In this document: piece after piece, positions 49,904-58,633 of the stretch
How the letters are laid out: every line of letters begins with the position of its first letter
Numbering within the stretch: position 1 is the first letter of the stretch
Assembly (NCBI RefSeq): GCF_030817315.1
Contig: NZ_JAUSZF010000001.1
Location: 188,501-252,500, forward strand
From: Sphingomonas faeni
GTDB taxonomy: Bacteria; Pseudomonadota; Alphaproteobacteria; Sphingomonadales; Sphingomonadaceae
Direction: 5' to 3'
DNA length: 64,000 bases
Notes under the pieces: generated by a model
What the model was told of the DNA's origin: nothing
Database searches by the model: none
What the model saw: the letters and a program-made list of their open reading frames with translations, nothing else
Translations under genes and position numbers: made by a program

Positions 49904-51667
49904 TCAGGCGGCGATGTCGTACGGCTTGATGTCGCCGCTGAGGTACAGGTTGCGTGCCTTCGCCCGGCTCAGCTTGCCAGACGAGGTGCGGGGCAGGGTA
50001 CGCGGCGGGATCAGTTCGATCAGGCAGTTCATGCCCGTCACCGACCGGACGCGCTCGCGGATCTCGTCGCGCAGGCGCAGGCGTTCGGCTTCGTCCGAGC
50101 TGCGGCACTGGACCAGCACGGCAGGCGTCTCCTCGCCGCCGGGCGTCGTGATCGCGAACGCGGCGATGTCGCCCGCCTTGAAGCCAGGAAGCTGTTCCAC
50201 CGCCCACTCGATGTCCTGCGGCCAGTGGTTCTTGCCGTTGACGATGATCATGTCCTTGGCGCGGCCGACGATGTAGATGTAGCCGTCCGACATATAGCCC
50301 ATGTCGCCGGTATCGAGCCAACCACCGACCATGCAGGCCTCGGTCGCGGCGTCGTCGCGGAAATAGCCGACCATCACCGACTTGCCCCTGCACCAGACTT
50401 TTCCAATCGCGCGATCGGGGAGGGGGGTGCCGTCCTCTTCGCGGATTTCGATCTTCATGTCGCGGACCGGTTTGCCGCAGTTGACGATCGCGCGATAACG
50501 CTGCGGGCGATCCCCGCCGCGTGACCCGCCCGAAAGCTGTGTTTCCTCGACGAGTTCGACGCGGATGCCTTCGCCCGGCGGCATCAGCGAGACGGCGAGC
50601 GTCGCTTCGGCAAGGCCGTAGCTCGGCAGGAACGCGGTCGCCTTGAAGCCCGCATCGGCGAATGCATCGACGAACGACTGCATCACGTCGGGACGGATCA
50701 TGTCGGCACCGTTGCCGGCAACCCGCCAGCGCGACAGGTCGAAACGGTCGCTCGCCTTGGTCTGCGACGACATGCGGCGCGCGCAGATATCGTAGCCGAA
50801 GGTCGGCGAATAGCTGAGCGTCGTGCCCGTGTTGCGGCTGATAAGATCGAGCCAGGCAAGCGGACGGCGCGCGAAATCCTCGGTCTTCAGATAATCAGTC
50901 GAGACCTGATTGGCGATCGGCGACAGGAAGCAGCCGACCAGCCCCATGTCGTGATACCAGGGCAGCCACGAGACGCAGCGATCGGTGTCGCAGACTTCCA
51001 TGCCGTGGCTGTGCGCGGCGAGGTTGTTGAGCAACGCCTCGTGCGTGATGACGACGCCGTGCGGGAAGCGCGTCGAGCCGCTGGAATATTGCAGGTACGC
51101 GATGTCGTCCGGCTTCGCCTCGGGCAGATTCGCGACGGGCGCGTCCTGCGCGGCGAACTCGGACCAGTCGATCCCGACCGTGCCCGACAGGCGCGCGGCC
51201 TCGCCGGCCATCTGCGCGAGTTCGGGCGGGAAGATCAGCATCTTCGGATCGCAGCTCGAAAGCTGGACGCGGAGCTGTTCGATGTACGAACCGCGGCCGC
51301 CGAACGAGGTCGGCAGCGGTAATGGCACGGGCCATGCGCCCGCATAGACGACGCCGAAGAACAATGCGGCGAACTCGGGGCCGGTCTCGGCGACGAGCGC
51401 GATGCGGTCGGCGGGGGCGACACCGGCGGCGATCAGGCGATCGGCCATCGCACGGGCGTCGGTGCGGAGTTGCGAATAGGGGTAGGGCTGCGACAAGGTG
51501 CCACGCGCGTCGTGGAAATTGAGCCCGCGGTTACCGCTTGCCGCGTAATCGAGCGCTTCGCCCAACGTGCCGAAATCGGCGAAGCGGCGCGGCAGGGCGT
51601 CTTGGGTCGGCGTCGCAACGATCGCCGCTACGGTCATGCCGCCCTTGTTGGCCGTGTCGGTCGTCAT
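49904..51667 (-). CDS. fatty acyl-AMP ligase (FAAL-like adenylate-forming enzyme)
   Basis: 587 residues. It activates a fatty acid with ATP to an acyl-adenylate. AMP-binding signatures: YLQYSSGSTRFPHGVVITH, SYGLAEATLAVS and WLDTGDMGYMSDGYIYIVGRAKDMIIVNGKNHWPQDIE. LPWYHDMGLVG and the length are typical of FAAL rather than CoA ligases. ATG 51667 follows AGGA. FAALs usually hand acyl chains to a carrier protein or PKS; none is near, so it may serve lipid synthesis. Divergent from recX. Confidence 0.88.
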   Translation of the reverse strand: MTTDTANKGGMTVAAIVATPTQDALPRRFADFGTLGEALDYAASGNRGLNFHDARGTLSQPYPYSQLRTDARAMADRLIAAGVAPADRIALVAETGPEFAALFFGVVYAGAWPVPLPLPTSFGGRGSYIEQLRVQLSSCDPKMLIFPPELAQMAGEAARLSGTVGIDWSEFAAQDAPVANLPEAKPDDIAYLQYSSGSTRFPHGVVITHEALLNNLAAHSHGMEVCDTDRCVSWLPWYHDMGLVGCFLSPIANQVSTDYLKTEDFARRPLAWLDLISRNTGTTLSYSPTFGYDICARRMSSQTKASDRFDLSRWRVAGNGADMIRPDVMQSFVDAFADAGFKATAFLPSYGLAEATLAVSLMPPGEGIRVELVEETQLSGGSRGGDRPQRYRAIVNCGKPVRDMKIEIREEDGTPLPDRAIGKVWCRGKSVMVGYFRDDAATEACMVGGWLDTGDMGYMSDGYIYIVGRAKDMIIVNGKNHWPQDIEWAVEQLPGFKAGDIAAFAITTPGGEETPAVLVQCRSSDEAERLRLRDEIRERVRSVTGMNCLIELIPPRTLPRTSSGKLSRAKARNLYLSGDIKPYDIAA

Positions 51668-51763
51668 CGCAGTTCCTGCCTTGGTTGGTCGCGGTGCTCG
51701 CACACCACACCTATCTTCAGTCTAGCCGTTCAACTTCGGGTGCCAGTGTGGCACAATGATGGC

Positions 51764-52444
51764 GTGACCGATGATAGCCACAGCGAAAGCACCGCGTTTC
51801 CCTCGTCGCTGGATGTCGGCGACCAGGAAAACGGCGCGTTCGACGATCGTGGCGATACCAAGCGGCGCGGCAAGAGCTGGGGCAAAGGCGGCGGCAAGGA
51901 ACGATCGCGCGAGCGTCCTGCGCCGAAACCACTCGACGCCGCTGCGCTGGAGCAGCTGGCGCTGCGCTATGTCGAGCGGTTCGCGACCACGCGCGGGCGG
52001 CTGACCGATTACCTGATGCGCAAAATCCGCGAGCGGGGCTGGGACGGCGGCACCGGCGCGGCGCTGGCCGAGCCCGGCGAACTGGCGCAGCGGATGGCCG
52101 ATCTCGGCTATGTCGACGACAGGGCCTTCGCCGAACAGCGCGCTGCTGCGATGCAGCGGCGAGGGCTGGGCGCTCGGCGTGTCGCGGGAGCATTCCGAGA
52201 GGCTGGCATCGAGGAAGGCGACGCGGAGTCGGTCGCGCCCGCGATCGCGGACCGCGCGGTCGAATCGGCACTCGCCTTCGCGCGACGGAAACGAATCGGG
52301 CCCTACGGCTCGGGCGACGGCGACCGGAAACTGCACGAGAAACAGCTCGCGGCGATGCTTCGGGCCGGCCACCGGTTCGATCTAGCGCGCAAAATTGTTG
52401 CTGCACCGCCGTCCGATACCCCCGAATTGATGGATTTCGACTGA
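51764..52444 (+). CDS. recX: RecX-family regulator of RecA
   Basis: 226 residues from GTG 51764. RecX helical repeats are visible (LRYVERFATTRGRLTDYLMRKIRERGW, MADLGYVDDRAFAEQRAAAMQRRGLGARRVA). The N-terminal 60 residues are an extra Lys/Arg/Gly-rich segment (KRRGKSWGKGGGKERSRER), likely disordered and DNA-binding. It limits RecA filament growth. recA is not adjacent. Confidence 0.85.
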   Translation: MTDDSHSESTAFPSSLDVGDQENGAFDDRGDTKRRGKSWGKGGGKERSRERPAPKPLDAAALEQLALRYVERFATTRGRLTDYLMRKIRERGWDGGTGAALAEPGELAQRMADLGYVDDRAFAEQRAAAMQRRGLGARRVAGAFREAGIEEGDAESVAPAIADRAVESALAFARRKRIGPYGSGDGDRKLHEKQLAAMLRAGHRFDLARKIVAAPPSDTPELMDFD

Positions 52445-52537
52445 GGATCGCAACGGGTTCATTGCGACTGCGACGAACCGTGCTAGCAAGGCGTTCAGGG
52501 GTGTAACAATGCGTAACGACACGCAGCAGGTGCTGAC

Positions 52538-53137
52538 ATGCCGGTAGAGGTGGGGCCAGTGGAAGCGGGAACGACGACGCTCGAGGGTGTTGGCGAGGGT
52601 GTCGGCACGGGTATTGGCGCGGCCGAAACGCGAGCGATCGGCGGCATTATCAAATGGTTCGACGTCACGCGCGGGTTCGGCTTCGCGGTGGCGGACGACG
52701 AGACAGTCGGCGATATCCTGGTGCACTTCTCCGTCCTACAGGCGCACGGCCGCCGCAGCCTCCCCGAGGGCGCGCGAGTCGAGACCTTGTCGATCCAACG
52801 CGGCCGCGGGTTCCAGGCGCGCGAAATCCTCTCGATCGACCTGACCAACGCGGTCGAGGAGCCGGTCCGGGCACCGACGTCGCCCGACCGCGTCGATCCG
52901 ATCGCGATGATCGACGCGGCGGGACCGTTCGAGGCGGCGTCGGTGAAGTGGTTCAACCGGTTGAAGGGCTATGGCTTTCTGGTACGGGGTGCCGATGGCA
53001 GCGACATCTTCGTCCACATGGAAACGCTGCGCCGCGCCGGGATCGAGACGGTCGAGCCCGACCAGCCGCTCCGCGCGCGCGTGGTCGAAGGGCGTAAAGG
53101 ACCGCTTGCCGTCGCGGTCGAAGAGGATCTTGGATGA
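52538..53137 (+). CDS. double cold-shock-domain protein
   Basis: 199 residues with two CspA-like domains: IIKWFDVTRGFGFAVADD..DILVHFS (about 36-60) and VKWFNRLKGYGFLVRGADGSDIFVHME (about 133-158). RNP1-like motifs are kept in both (GFGFAV, GYGFLV). A short Gly-rich N-terminus. It likely binds single-stranded RNA or DNA. Its stop overlaps the DUF192 start by 4 bp. Confidence 0.92.
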   Translation: MPVEVGPVEAGTTTLEGVGEGVGTGIGAAETRAIGGIIKWFDVTRGFGFAVADDETVGDILVHFSVLQAHGRRSLPEGARVETLSIQRGRGFQAREILSIDLTNAVEEPVRAPTSPDRVDPIAMIDAAGPFEAASVKWFNRLKGYGFLVRGADGSDIFVHMETLRRAGIETVEPDQPLRARVVEGRKGPLAVAVEEDLG

Positions 53138-53631
53138 GTTTCGTTGCGAAGGCGGTTTTGGCCGGGGTGTTGGCACTGGGCATCGGCGCCGGGGGTGTCG
53201 CGTACATGAATAGCGACGCCGACTCGGACGTGGCTAAGGTCGCCACGGTGCCGCTGACGATCAAGAGCGCTAACGGGACGCATGCGTTCCAGGTCGAGAG
53301 CGCGAAGACGGAAGCCGAGCAGGCGCGGGGCCTGATGTTTCGCACCGACCTGAAGCCCGACGGTGGAATGCTGTTCTGGCCGTATCCCGCAAAGGGCGGC
53401 GAGCCCGTGGCCGCGAACTTCTGGATGAAGAACACGCCGAGCCCGCTCGACATCCTCTACATCCGCGCCGACGGCACGATCGCGCGGATCGCCGAGAACA
53501 CCGTACCGTTTTCGGAAGCGCCGATTCCGTCGGGTGAGCCGGTCGGCGCCGTGCTGGAACTGATGGGCGGCCGTGCCGCGGAACTCGGGATCGCCGAGGG
53601 TGATCTGGTGACGTGGGACAAGGCGAAATAG
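53134..53631 (+). CDS. DUF192-family exported protein
   Basis: 165 residues with an N-terminal hydrophobic helix (VLAGVLALGIGAGGVAYM). The family core is ARGLMFRTDLKPDGGMLFWPY, then FWMKNTPSPLDILYIRADGTI and VLELMGGRAAELGIAEGD. Function unknown. Overlaps the cold-shock gene by ATGA, so co-expressed. Confidence 0.9.
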   Translation: MSFVAKAVLAGVLALGIGAGGVAYMNSDADSDVAKVATVPLTIKSANGTHAFQVESAKTEAEQARGLMFRTDLKPDGGMLFWPYPAKGGEPVAANFWMKNTPSPLDILYIRADGTIARIAENTVPFSEAPIPSGEPVGAVLELMGGRAAELGIAEGDLVTWDKAK

Positions 53632-53697
53632 GCTGGAGCTGTCTTTCGCACGTGTTCTGACAATCTCATCCGTCTCACGATATCGTTCCAGCACCAT

Positions 53698-53803
53698 ACC
53701 GCCCCGGCGAAGGCCGGGATCCAATCGGGAAGGTCGCTGTAATATCGGGCAGCGCTTCGTTAGCGACGTTCCCCAATTGGGCCCCGGCCTCCGCCGGGGT
53801 GGG
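53698..53803. repeat. family 3 element, copy c
   Basis: 106 bp, ends ACCGCCCCGGCGAAGGCCGG and GGGCCCCGGCCTCCGCCGGGG; interior GGGCAGCGCTTCGTTAGCGACGTTCCCCAATTGG matches copy b nearly base for base. Confidence 0.9.
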
Positions 53804-53834
53804 ATACGTGGCTGGCCGACGTCTCTGGTTAAAT

Positions 53835-53887
53835 GTTTTCCCGCGAAGGCGGGGACCCCGACTGGGCTCGCGCCTTCGCGGGAGAAC
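53835..53887. repeat. family 4 short inverted repeat, copy b
   Basis: GTTTTCCCGCGAAGGCGGGGA and CGCCTTCGCGGGAGAAC around CCCGACTGGGCT. Same design as 26463-26513. It begins 32 bp after family 3 copy c. Confidence 0.8.
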
Positions 53888-54043
53888 AACGAAGGGCGAA
53901 CGACCTTGGGCAAGACGGGACCAAAGCCCCAACACCGAACCTCCACGATCCTCTCTGCGGGCGGGGTAGGATAAGGCCCTCGCAACGCCTTCCCCCAACG
54001 ATCAAGGGTTGAAGCCCGCCCCCACTCGCGTTAAGCGCCAGCC

Positions 54044-54436
54044 ATGGGCTTTCTCGCATCGACTTTCACGTGGTGGAACGGCGCCACCCTCGGCACCAAA
54101 TTCGGCTTGCGCAGCATGGCGAAGAAGGGCGAGGACGCGCTCGGCAACGTCTATTACGAAGGTGGCAAGGACACCGCCGGCAACCCGCGCCGCTGGGTGA
54201 TCTACCAGGGCGCGACCGACGCAAGCCGCGTCCCGCCGGCGTGGTTCAGTTGGCTGCATCACCAGGTCGACGACGTGCCCGATCGCGCGCTGCCGCCGGT
54301 CCGCGTCTGGCAGAAGCCCGCCGTGCCGAACATGACCGGCACAGCGCTCGCCTATCGTCCCGCCGGTGCGCTCGAAAAGGGTGGCCACCGTGCCGCCGCG
54401 ACGGGTGATTACGAAGCCTGGACGCCCGAAGGGTGA
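54044..54436 (+). CDS. NDUFA12 (B17.2)-family complex I accessory subunit
   Basis: 130 residues. Family-typical: TWWNGATLGTKFGLRSMAKKGEDALGNVYYEGGKD, RRWVIYQGATDASRVPPAWFSWLHH. This supernumerary NADH:ubiquinone oxidoreductase subunit is shared by Alphaproteobacteria and mitochondria and lies on the cytoplasmic arm. Followed by the DUF2155 gene with a 2-bp gap, the usual arrangement. Confidence 0.95.
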   Translation: MGFLASTFTWWNGATLGTKFGLRSMAKKGEDALGNVYYEGGKDTAGNPRRWVIYQGATDASRVPPAWFSWLHHQVDDVPDRALPPVRVWQKPAVPNMTGTALAYRPAGALEKGGHRAAATGDYEAWTPEG

Positions 54437-54438
54437 TC

Positions 54439-55086
54439 ATGCGCTGGCTCGCCGCGGCCGTGTTGGTCGTGGCGTTGGCGGTGGGCGGCTGGTTCGGATA
54501 CCGCGCGCTCACTACGCCCGCGACGCCGGTCGCCGTGGTCCAGCAGGACCTCCCCGGTGCGGACGAAGCCGGCAATTCCTCGATCGAGACGATCGATACC
54601 GGTGCTGCCGCGATTGCCAATGGCGGCACGCCGATGGCGCAACGCGTGGCTGTGCTCGGCCTGCTCAACAAGCGTAACGGCGAAACCCGCGAAGTGACGC
54701 TCAAGCCCGGCCAGTCGACGCGCATGGGCGACGTCGTGCTGCGGCTGCGCGCATGCGAACAGACCGCACCCTGGGAGCAGGAGCAACTCACCGGCGCGTT
54801 CGTGCAGGTGCTCGTGCGTGGAGCCGATACGCGTTGGCGGCGAACGTTCTCGGGCTGGCTGTACAAGGAGCGTCCCGCGCTGAACGCGGTCCAGCATCCT
54901 GTCTACGACGTCTGGACCAAGAGCTGCGCGATGACTTTCCCGGGGACCGGCCCCGATACCGCGCCGGTTGCGGAGGCCTTGCCCGCCAAGCGATCGAGTG
55001 CGCGGAAGTCGCCGGCCGACGCCACGCCTGCAGCGGCCGAGGCGCCAAGCGCGCCGCCGAGCGACGCCCCCAGCAACGCGACGTAA
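54439..55086 (+). CDS. DUF2155-family exported protein
   Basis: 215 residues from ATG 54439 (2 bp after the NDUFA12 stop). Hydrophobic N-terminus (WLAAAVLVVALAVGGWFGY). The DUF2155 core is VAVLGLLNKRNGETREVTLKPG, then VLRLRACEQTAPWEQEQLTGAFVQVL and FSGWLYKERPALNAVQHPVYDVWTKSC. The last 50 residues are Ala/Pro/Ser-rich and antisense to the end of aat (184-bp overlap). Function unknown. Confidence 0.9.
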   Translation: MRWLAAAVLVVALAVGGWFGYRALTTPATPVAVVQQDLPGADEAGNSSIETIDTGAAAIANGGTPMAQRVAVLGLLNKRNGETREVTLKPGQSTRMGDVVLRLRACEQTAPWEQEQLTGAFVQVLVRGADTRWRRTFSGWLYKERPALNAVQHPVYDVWTKSCAMTFPGTGPDTAPVAEALPAKRSSARKSPADATPAAAEAPSAPPSDAPSNAT

Positions 55087-55631
55087 TCGGCGCGGTCGAT
55101 CTCGATCGCGCCGAGCGAGGCGAGGTGCGACGTCTGGAACTGGCAATCCAGCAGCGTGAAGCCGCCGGCACGGAGCCGCGCGACGAGGTGCGCGAGCGCG
55201 ACTTTGGAGGCGTCTGTGGCGCGGCTGACCATGCTTTCGCCGAAGAACGCGCGACCGAGCGACAGCCCATACAGCCCGCCGACCAGCTTGCCGCCATCCC
55301 AGCACTCGACCGAATGCGCGAATCCCATCGCGTGGAGCGTGTGGAAGACACGTTCGATGCCGTCGTTGATCCACGTCTCGGGACGACCCTCGACGCTCTC
55401 TGCGCAAAGCTGCACAATGCGCTCGAACGCAGTATCGACGGTAACCTGGAAACGGTCGGCCGCGATCGTCTTCTTGAGCGAGCGCGAGAGCTGGAAGCCG
55501 TCGAGCGGCAGGACGGCGCGGCGGCGCGGCTCGACCCAATAGACGCTGGCGGCATCGCGGCTGTCCGCCATCGGGAACACGCCGACGGAATAGGCACCCA
55601 GCACCAGTTGCGGATCAAGGATGTCGCTCAT
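54903..55631 (-). CDS. aat: leucyl/phenylalanyl-tRNA-protein transferase
   Basis: 242 residues. It adds Leu or Phe to proteins with N-terminal Lys or Arg, marking them for ClpAP (N-end rule). Motifs: LGAYSVGVFPMAD, WVEPRRRAVLPLDGF, FAHSVECWDGGKLVGGLYGLSLGRAFFGESM and LLDCQFQTSHLASLGA. The C-terminal 55 residues are Ala/Gly-rich and lie opposite the DUF2155 tail. Its start overlaps the ParA stop by 4 bp. Confidence 0.95.
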   Translation of the reverse strand: MSDILDPQLVLGAYSVGVFPMADSRDAASVYWVEPRRRAVLPLDGFQLSRSLKKTIAADRFQVTVDTAFERIVQLCAESVEGRPETWINDGIERVFHTLHAMGFAHSVECWDGGKLVGGLYGLSLGRAFFGESMVSRATDASKVALAHLVARLRAGGFTLLDCQFQTSHLASLGAIEIDRADYVALLGASLGGALGASAAAGVASAGDFRALDRLAGKASATGAVSGPVPGKVIAQLLVQTS

Positions 55632-56350
55632 GCCGCGAGCCGATGTTCGATCCGCCGCCAGAGATCGGCCAACGCCTGCGCCGCGGCGGACTTCGGCGCG
55701 AACACGCCGACCGGCGCGCGCTTGACCGCCATCGACTCGATCCCGCTCGCCATCGGAATGACCGGCCAGTCCGGGTGCGAGGCAAGCGCCTCGGCATGCA
55801 ACGCGCGCCGCTTGTCGACCATCACGTGGACCGGAAACAACGGCGTTCGGCCGCCTAGATGCTGAACGACCGCGTCATAGGCACGGGTCGACAGCGGCGA
55901 GGGGATGACGGGAATCACGATCAGGTCGGCGGCGCGCATCACCTGATCCGCCGTCTCGGTCAGACCCGGCGGGCAATCGAGGATCACGCGATCGTAGCCG
56001 GCAAGTTCGGCCAGCAGCTTGGCGAGCCGCTTCTTCTTGTCGAGATCGTGAAACAGCTGGTCGAGCCCGCGCAGCGACGCGTCGGCGGCGATCAGGTCGA
56101 GGTGGCGGTACGCGGTCGGCCGCGCCTGCTTGGCGACCGCGACGTCCTTCGAGAACATCGCCTGCGCCTGGTCGACTTTAGCCCCGGCTCCAGGGGGGCC
56201 GCCGAGCACCCAGGTCGACGCGGCCTGCGAGTCGAGATCCCACAGCAGCGTCCGGCGTGCGGACAAGGTCGCGGCGCACCACGCCAGGTTCACCGAAAGC
56301 GTCGTTTTCCCGACGCCACCCTTGAGGCTGTAGATCGCAACGGTTGCCAT
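55628..56350 (-). CDS. ParA-family ATPase
   Basis: 240 residues. Deviant Walker A KGGVGKTTLSVNLA, Walker A' DLDSQAASTWVL and Walker B VILDCPPGL. No ParB partner is adjacent, so this is probably an orphan ParA (cell-pole or cargo positioning) rather than the main chromosome segregation protein. MipZ has a different loop and greater length. Upstream of aat. Confidence 0.88.
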   Translation of the reverse strand: MATVAIYSLKGGVGKTTLSVNLAWCAATLSARRTLLWDLDSQAASTWVLGGPPGAGAKVDQAQAMFSKDVAVAKQARPTAYRHLDLIAADASLRGLDQLFHDLDKKKRLAKLLAELAGYDRVILDCPPGLTETADQVMRAADLIVIPVIPSPLSTRAYDAVVQHLGGRTPLFPVHVMVDKRRALHAEALASHPDWPVIPMASGIESMAVKRAPVGVFAPKSAAAQALADLWRRIEHRLAA

Positions 56351-56404
56351 CAGCCTAGCGTGCCGGTCTGCGGCAGCGAGGGCAAGAGCGTGTGACGCAA
56401 AGAA

Positions 56405-56435
56405 AAACGGCCGGCGGATGATCCGCCGGCCGTTT
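56405..56435 (-). terminator. intrinsic terminator after the lipoprotein gene
   Basis: AAACGGCCGGCGGAT and ATCCGCCGGCCGTTT, a perfect 15-bp inverted repeat with a single central base (the loop opens by melting a few pairs). On the minus strand it is followed by TTTTT. It lies 24 bp after the stop of the lipoprotein gene. Confidence 0.9.
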
Positions 56436-56458
56436 CAGAACGAATAAACACCAAAGAC

Positions 56459-56842
56459 TTACGCGTGGCAGGTCTGTGCAGACTTGCCGGGTGCGGTCAG
56501 CGTGACGTTGGAGTCGTCACCGGTCATCGACCAGCCGCCCTCGGCGGTTTTCGGTGCGCCGGCGACGTCCGACTTCAGCGTGGTCGCAGTACCGTCCTTC
56601 TTGGTGCGGACCCGGGCCTGCTTGTCGCCCTGGAAGAACGTCACGTAGAGCAGGCTGTTGTCCTTGCAGCGCAGCGTCACCTCCGACTTGATCGCGGGCG
56701 GCAGCTCGACCGGCGCAGCGTTGGCGAGCGTGTTCGCCATCGGATCGGGATTGGTATCCAGCACCTCGGGCGCAGCGGGCTTGGAGTTGCAGGCAGCCAG
56801 CACGAGCAGCGCGGCGACGGCGGTCATGGGGAGAATTTTCAT
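56459..56842 (-). CDS. predicted lipoprotein
   Basis: 127 residues from ATG 56842. Signal sequence with lipobox LVLAAC (Cys about residue 18). The mature part, LRCKDNSLLYVTFFQGDKQARVRTKKDGTATTL, resembles small periplasmic inhibitor-like beta-barrels of the MliC type (membrane-bound lysozyme inhibitor), including paired cysteines. MliC identity is tentative. Confidence 0.75.
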   Translation of the reverse strand: MKILPMTAVAALLVLAACNSKPAAPEVLDTNPDPMANTLANAAPVELPPAIKSEVTLRCKDNSLLYVTFFQGDKQARVRTKKDGTATTLKSDVAGAPKTAEGGWSMTGDDSNVTLTAPGKSAQTCHA

Positions 56843-56980
56843 GGTGGAACCTCGCTTCGCGCATGCAGCATGGAGCGTCAAGGCTTTAGGGTTGCGGTAC
56901 CATGGCGCCGCGACGAACGGGTCTGCGGTCATGACGGGACGCCTTGACTGCGACGCGAAGTGCGTAAAACGAACCGTTGC

Positions 56981-57151
56981 TCAGCCGCAGGGCGGGCAGG
57001 CCCGGTCGGCCACGTCGGTCTCCGAATGCAGGCGACTCTCGACCATCGCCAACGGCGTGGCGATGTGCGCGGCAATCAGCGTGTCGCCGGCCGAATCCAT
57101 CAACTGGGCAGCCTCTTGCAGCAAGGTCAACGCACGCCGGTACTCGTTCAT
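56981..57151 (-). CDS. small helical protein, unknown
   Basis: 56 residues, ATG 57151 with GGAG eight bases upstream. MNEYRRALTLLQEAAQLMDSAGDTLIAAHIATPLAMVES is helical; it ends in CPPCG. I know no named family. An upstream ATG at 57184 is less well placed. Lies between the lipoprotein gene and the divergent cysteine synthase gene. Confidence 0.6.
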   Translation of the reverse strand: MNEYRRALTLLQEAAQLMDSAGDTLIAAHIATPLAMVESRLHSETDVADRACPPCG

Positions 57152-57336
57152 CGTCAACGCTCCAAAGACGCTATTAACTAACATAGATCATACTGACGGC
57201 ACGGTGAATGGCGAATGACATTTCCGTCACGTAATCCGATTTGCGGGCTTGGCGGGCAAGGTTCGCGGGTAGCCGGTTTAACGGCGCAAACTTTCGCTCG
57301 CTTGCTCGACGTCGCCGGCGACGCCACATAGCGGCC

Positions 57337-58305
57337 ATGCAAACGACACCTGACACGCTCGCCCTCATCGGCAACACCCCGCTCGTCCGCCTTCGGGGGC
57401 CGAGCGAGGCAACCGGCTGCGACATCTTCGGCAAGTGCGAATTTACGAATCCCGGTGCGTCGGTGAAGGATCGCGCCGCGCTGTTCATCGTCGAGGATGC
57501 CGAGCAGCGTGGGCTGCTCCAGCCGGGCGGGACGATCGTCGAGGGGACCGCGGGCAATACCGGGATCGGGCTTGCGCTGGTCGCCAACGCGAAAGGCTAC
57601 AAGACGATCATCGTCATGCCCGAGACGCAGAGCCGCGAGAAGATGGATACGTTGCGTGCTCTTGGCGCGGAGTTGGTCCTCGTACCGGCCGCCGCATTCT
57701 CGTCCCCCTGTCACTTCGTGCACACCTCGCGGCGCATCGCCGAAGAGACGCCGGGCGCGATCTGGGCGAACCAGTTCGACAACATCGCCAATCGGCGCGC
57801 GCATATCGTCGGGACCGCAGAGGAGATCTGGGACCAGATGGAGGGAAGGATCGACGGCTTCACTTGTGCGGCGGGCACCGGTGGGACGATCGCCGGCGTC
57901 GGACTCGGACTGAAGGCGAAGGACGAGGCAGTGTGTATCGCGCTCAGCGATCCCCACGGCGCAGCGCTCTACAACTATTATGCCCACGGCGAATTGAAGT
58001 CCGAGGGGTCATCGGTCGCCGAGGGCATCGGGCAGGGCCGGATCACCGCGAACCTCGAAGGCGCGCCGATCGACACGCAATTCCGGATTTCCGATCATGA
58101 TGGCTATGCCTGGGTCCGTCGCCTGCTGGACGAGGAGGGGCTGTGCCTCGGACTGTCGTCGGGGATCAACGTCGCCGGCGCCGTAGCGCTCGCGAAGCAT
58201 CTCGGGCCGGGCAAGCGAATCGCCACCATCTTGTGCGACACGGGATTCCGCTATCTTTCGACGCTGTACGATGCCGAATGGCGTCAGGCGAAGGGCCTCT
58301 CCTGA
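57337..58305 (+). CDS. cysK: cysteine synthase A-like PLP enzyme
   Basis: 322 residues from ATG 57337. PLP Lys in NPGASVKDRAA, substrate loop EGTAGNTGIGLA, phosphate loop CAAGTGGTIAGVG and C-terminal GLSSGINVAGAV. It makes cysteine from O-acetylserine and sulfide; cystathionine beta-synthase-like enzymes share the motifs. The stretch upstream of 57337 is Arg-rich and unlikely to be coding. Confidence 0.9.
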   Translation: MQTTPDTLALIGNTPLVRLRGPSEATGCDIFGKCEFTNPGASVKDRAALFIVEDAEQRGLLQPGGTIVEGTAGNTGIGLALVANAKGYKTIIVMPETQSREKMDTLRALGAELVLVPAAAFSSPCHFVHTSRRIAEETPGAIWANQFDNIANRRAHIVGTAEEIWDQMEGRIDGFTCAAGTGGTIAGVGLGLKAKDEAVCIALSDPHGAALYNYYAHGELKSEGSSVAEGIGQGRITANLEGAPIDTQFRISDHDGYAWVRRLLDEEGLCLGLSSGINVAGAVALAKHLGPGKRIATILCDTGFRYLSTLYDAEWRQAKGLS

Positions 58306-58363
58306 GAGTGCGGTTCCCGAGAATCGACAGAAGCGCGACAGTCGGGTATTGGGGTGGGGCACG

Positions 58364-58633
58364 ATGAAGCCATCCCACGATCCCTCTCAGACCATGCAGC
58401 GCATCAAGGTCGGCATGATTGGCCTTGCCGCCGTCGTCCTGCTGATCGGCCTTGCTAGCGCTATCATCGGCTCGACGAACCGTGAGCGACCCGTCGCGAC
58501 CGCGGGTGCCGCGCAGGCGGACGTAGTGGCGAACATGGGCGTTTCGAACACGACCGAAGCCGCCGGGGCGGGCGAGCCGCTCGCGGAGATGGGCGTCGCC
58601 CCAAGCGCCAACGCGCAGGCGCCCGCGCAGTAA
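58364..58633 (+). CDS. small single-pass membrane protein
   Basis: 89 residues from ATG 58364. One helix (VGMIGLAAVVLLIGLASAIIG) and an Ala/Gly-rich periplasmic tail. 58 bp after cysK on the same strand. No family recognised. Confidence 0.65.
   Translation: MKPSHDPSQTMQRIKVGMIGLAAVVLLIGLASAIIGSTNRERPVATAGAAQADVVANMGVSNTTEAAGAGEPLAEMGVAPSANAQAPAQ

Larger units (their letters stand above)
53632..54043. other. 412-bp intergenic region
   Basis: No gene seen. It holds a family 3 element (53698-53803) and a family 4 element (53835-53887). The last 150 bp precede the NDUFA12 gene and presumably carry its promoter, but I cannot point to clear -35/-10 boxes. Confidence 0.7.
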
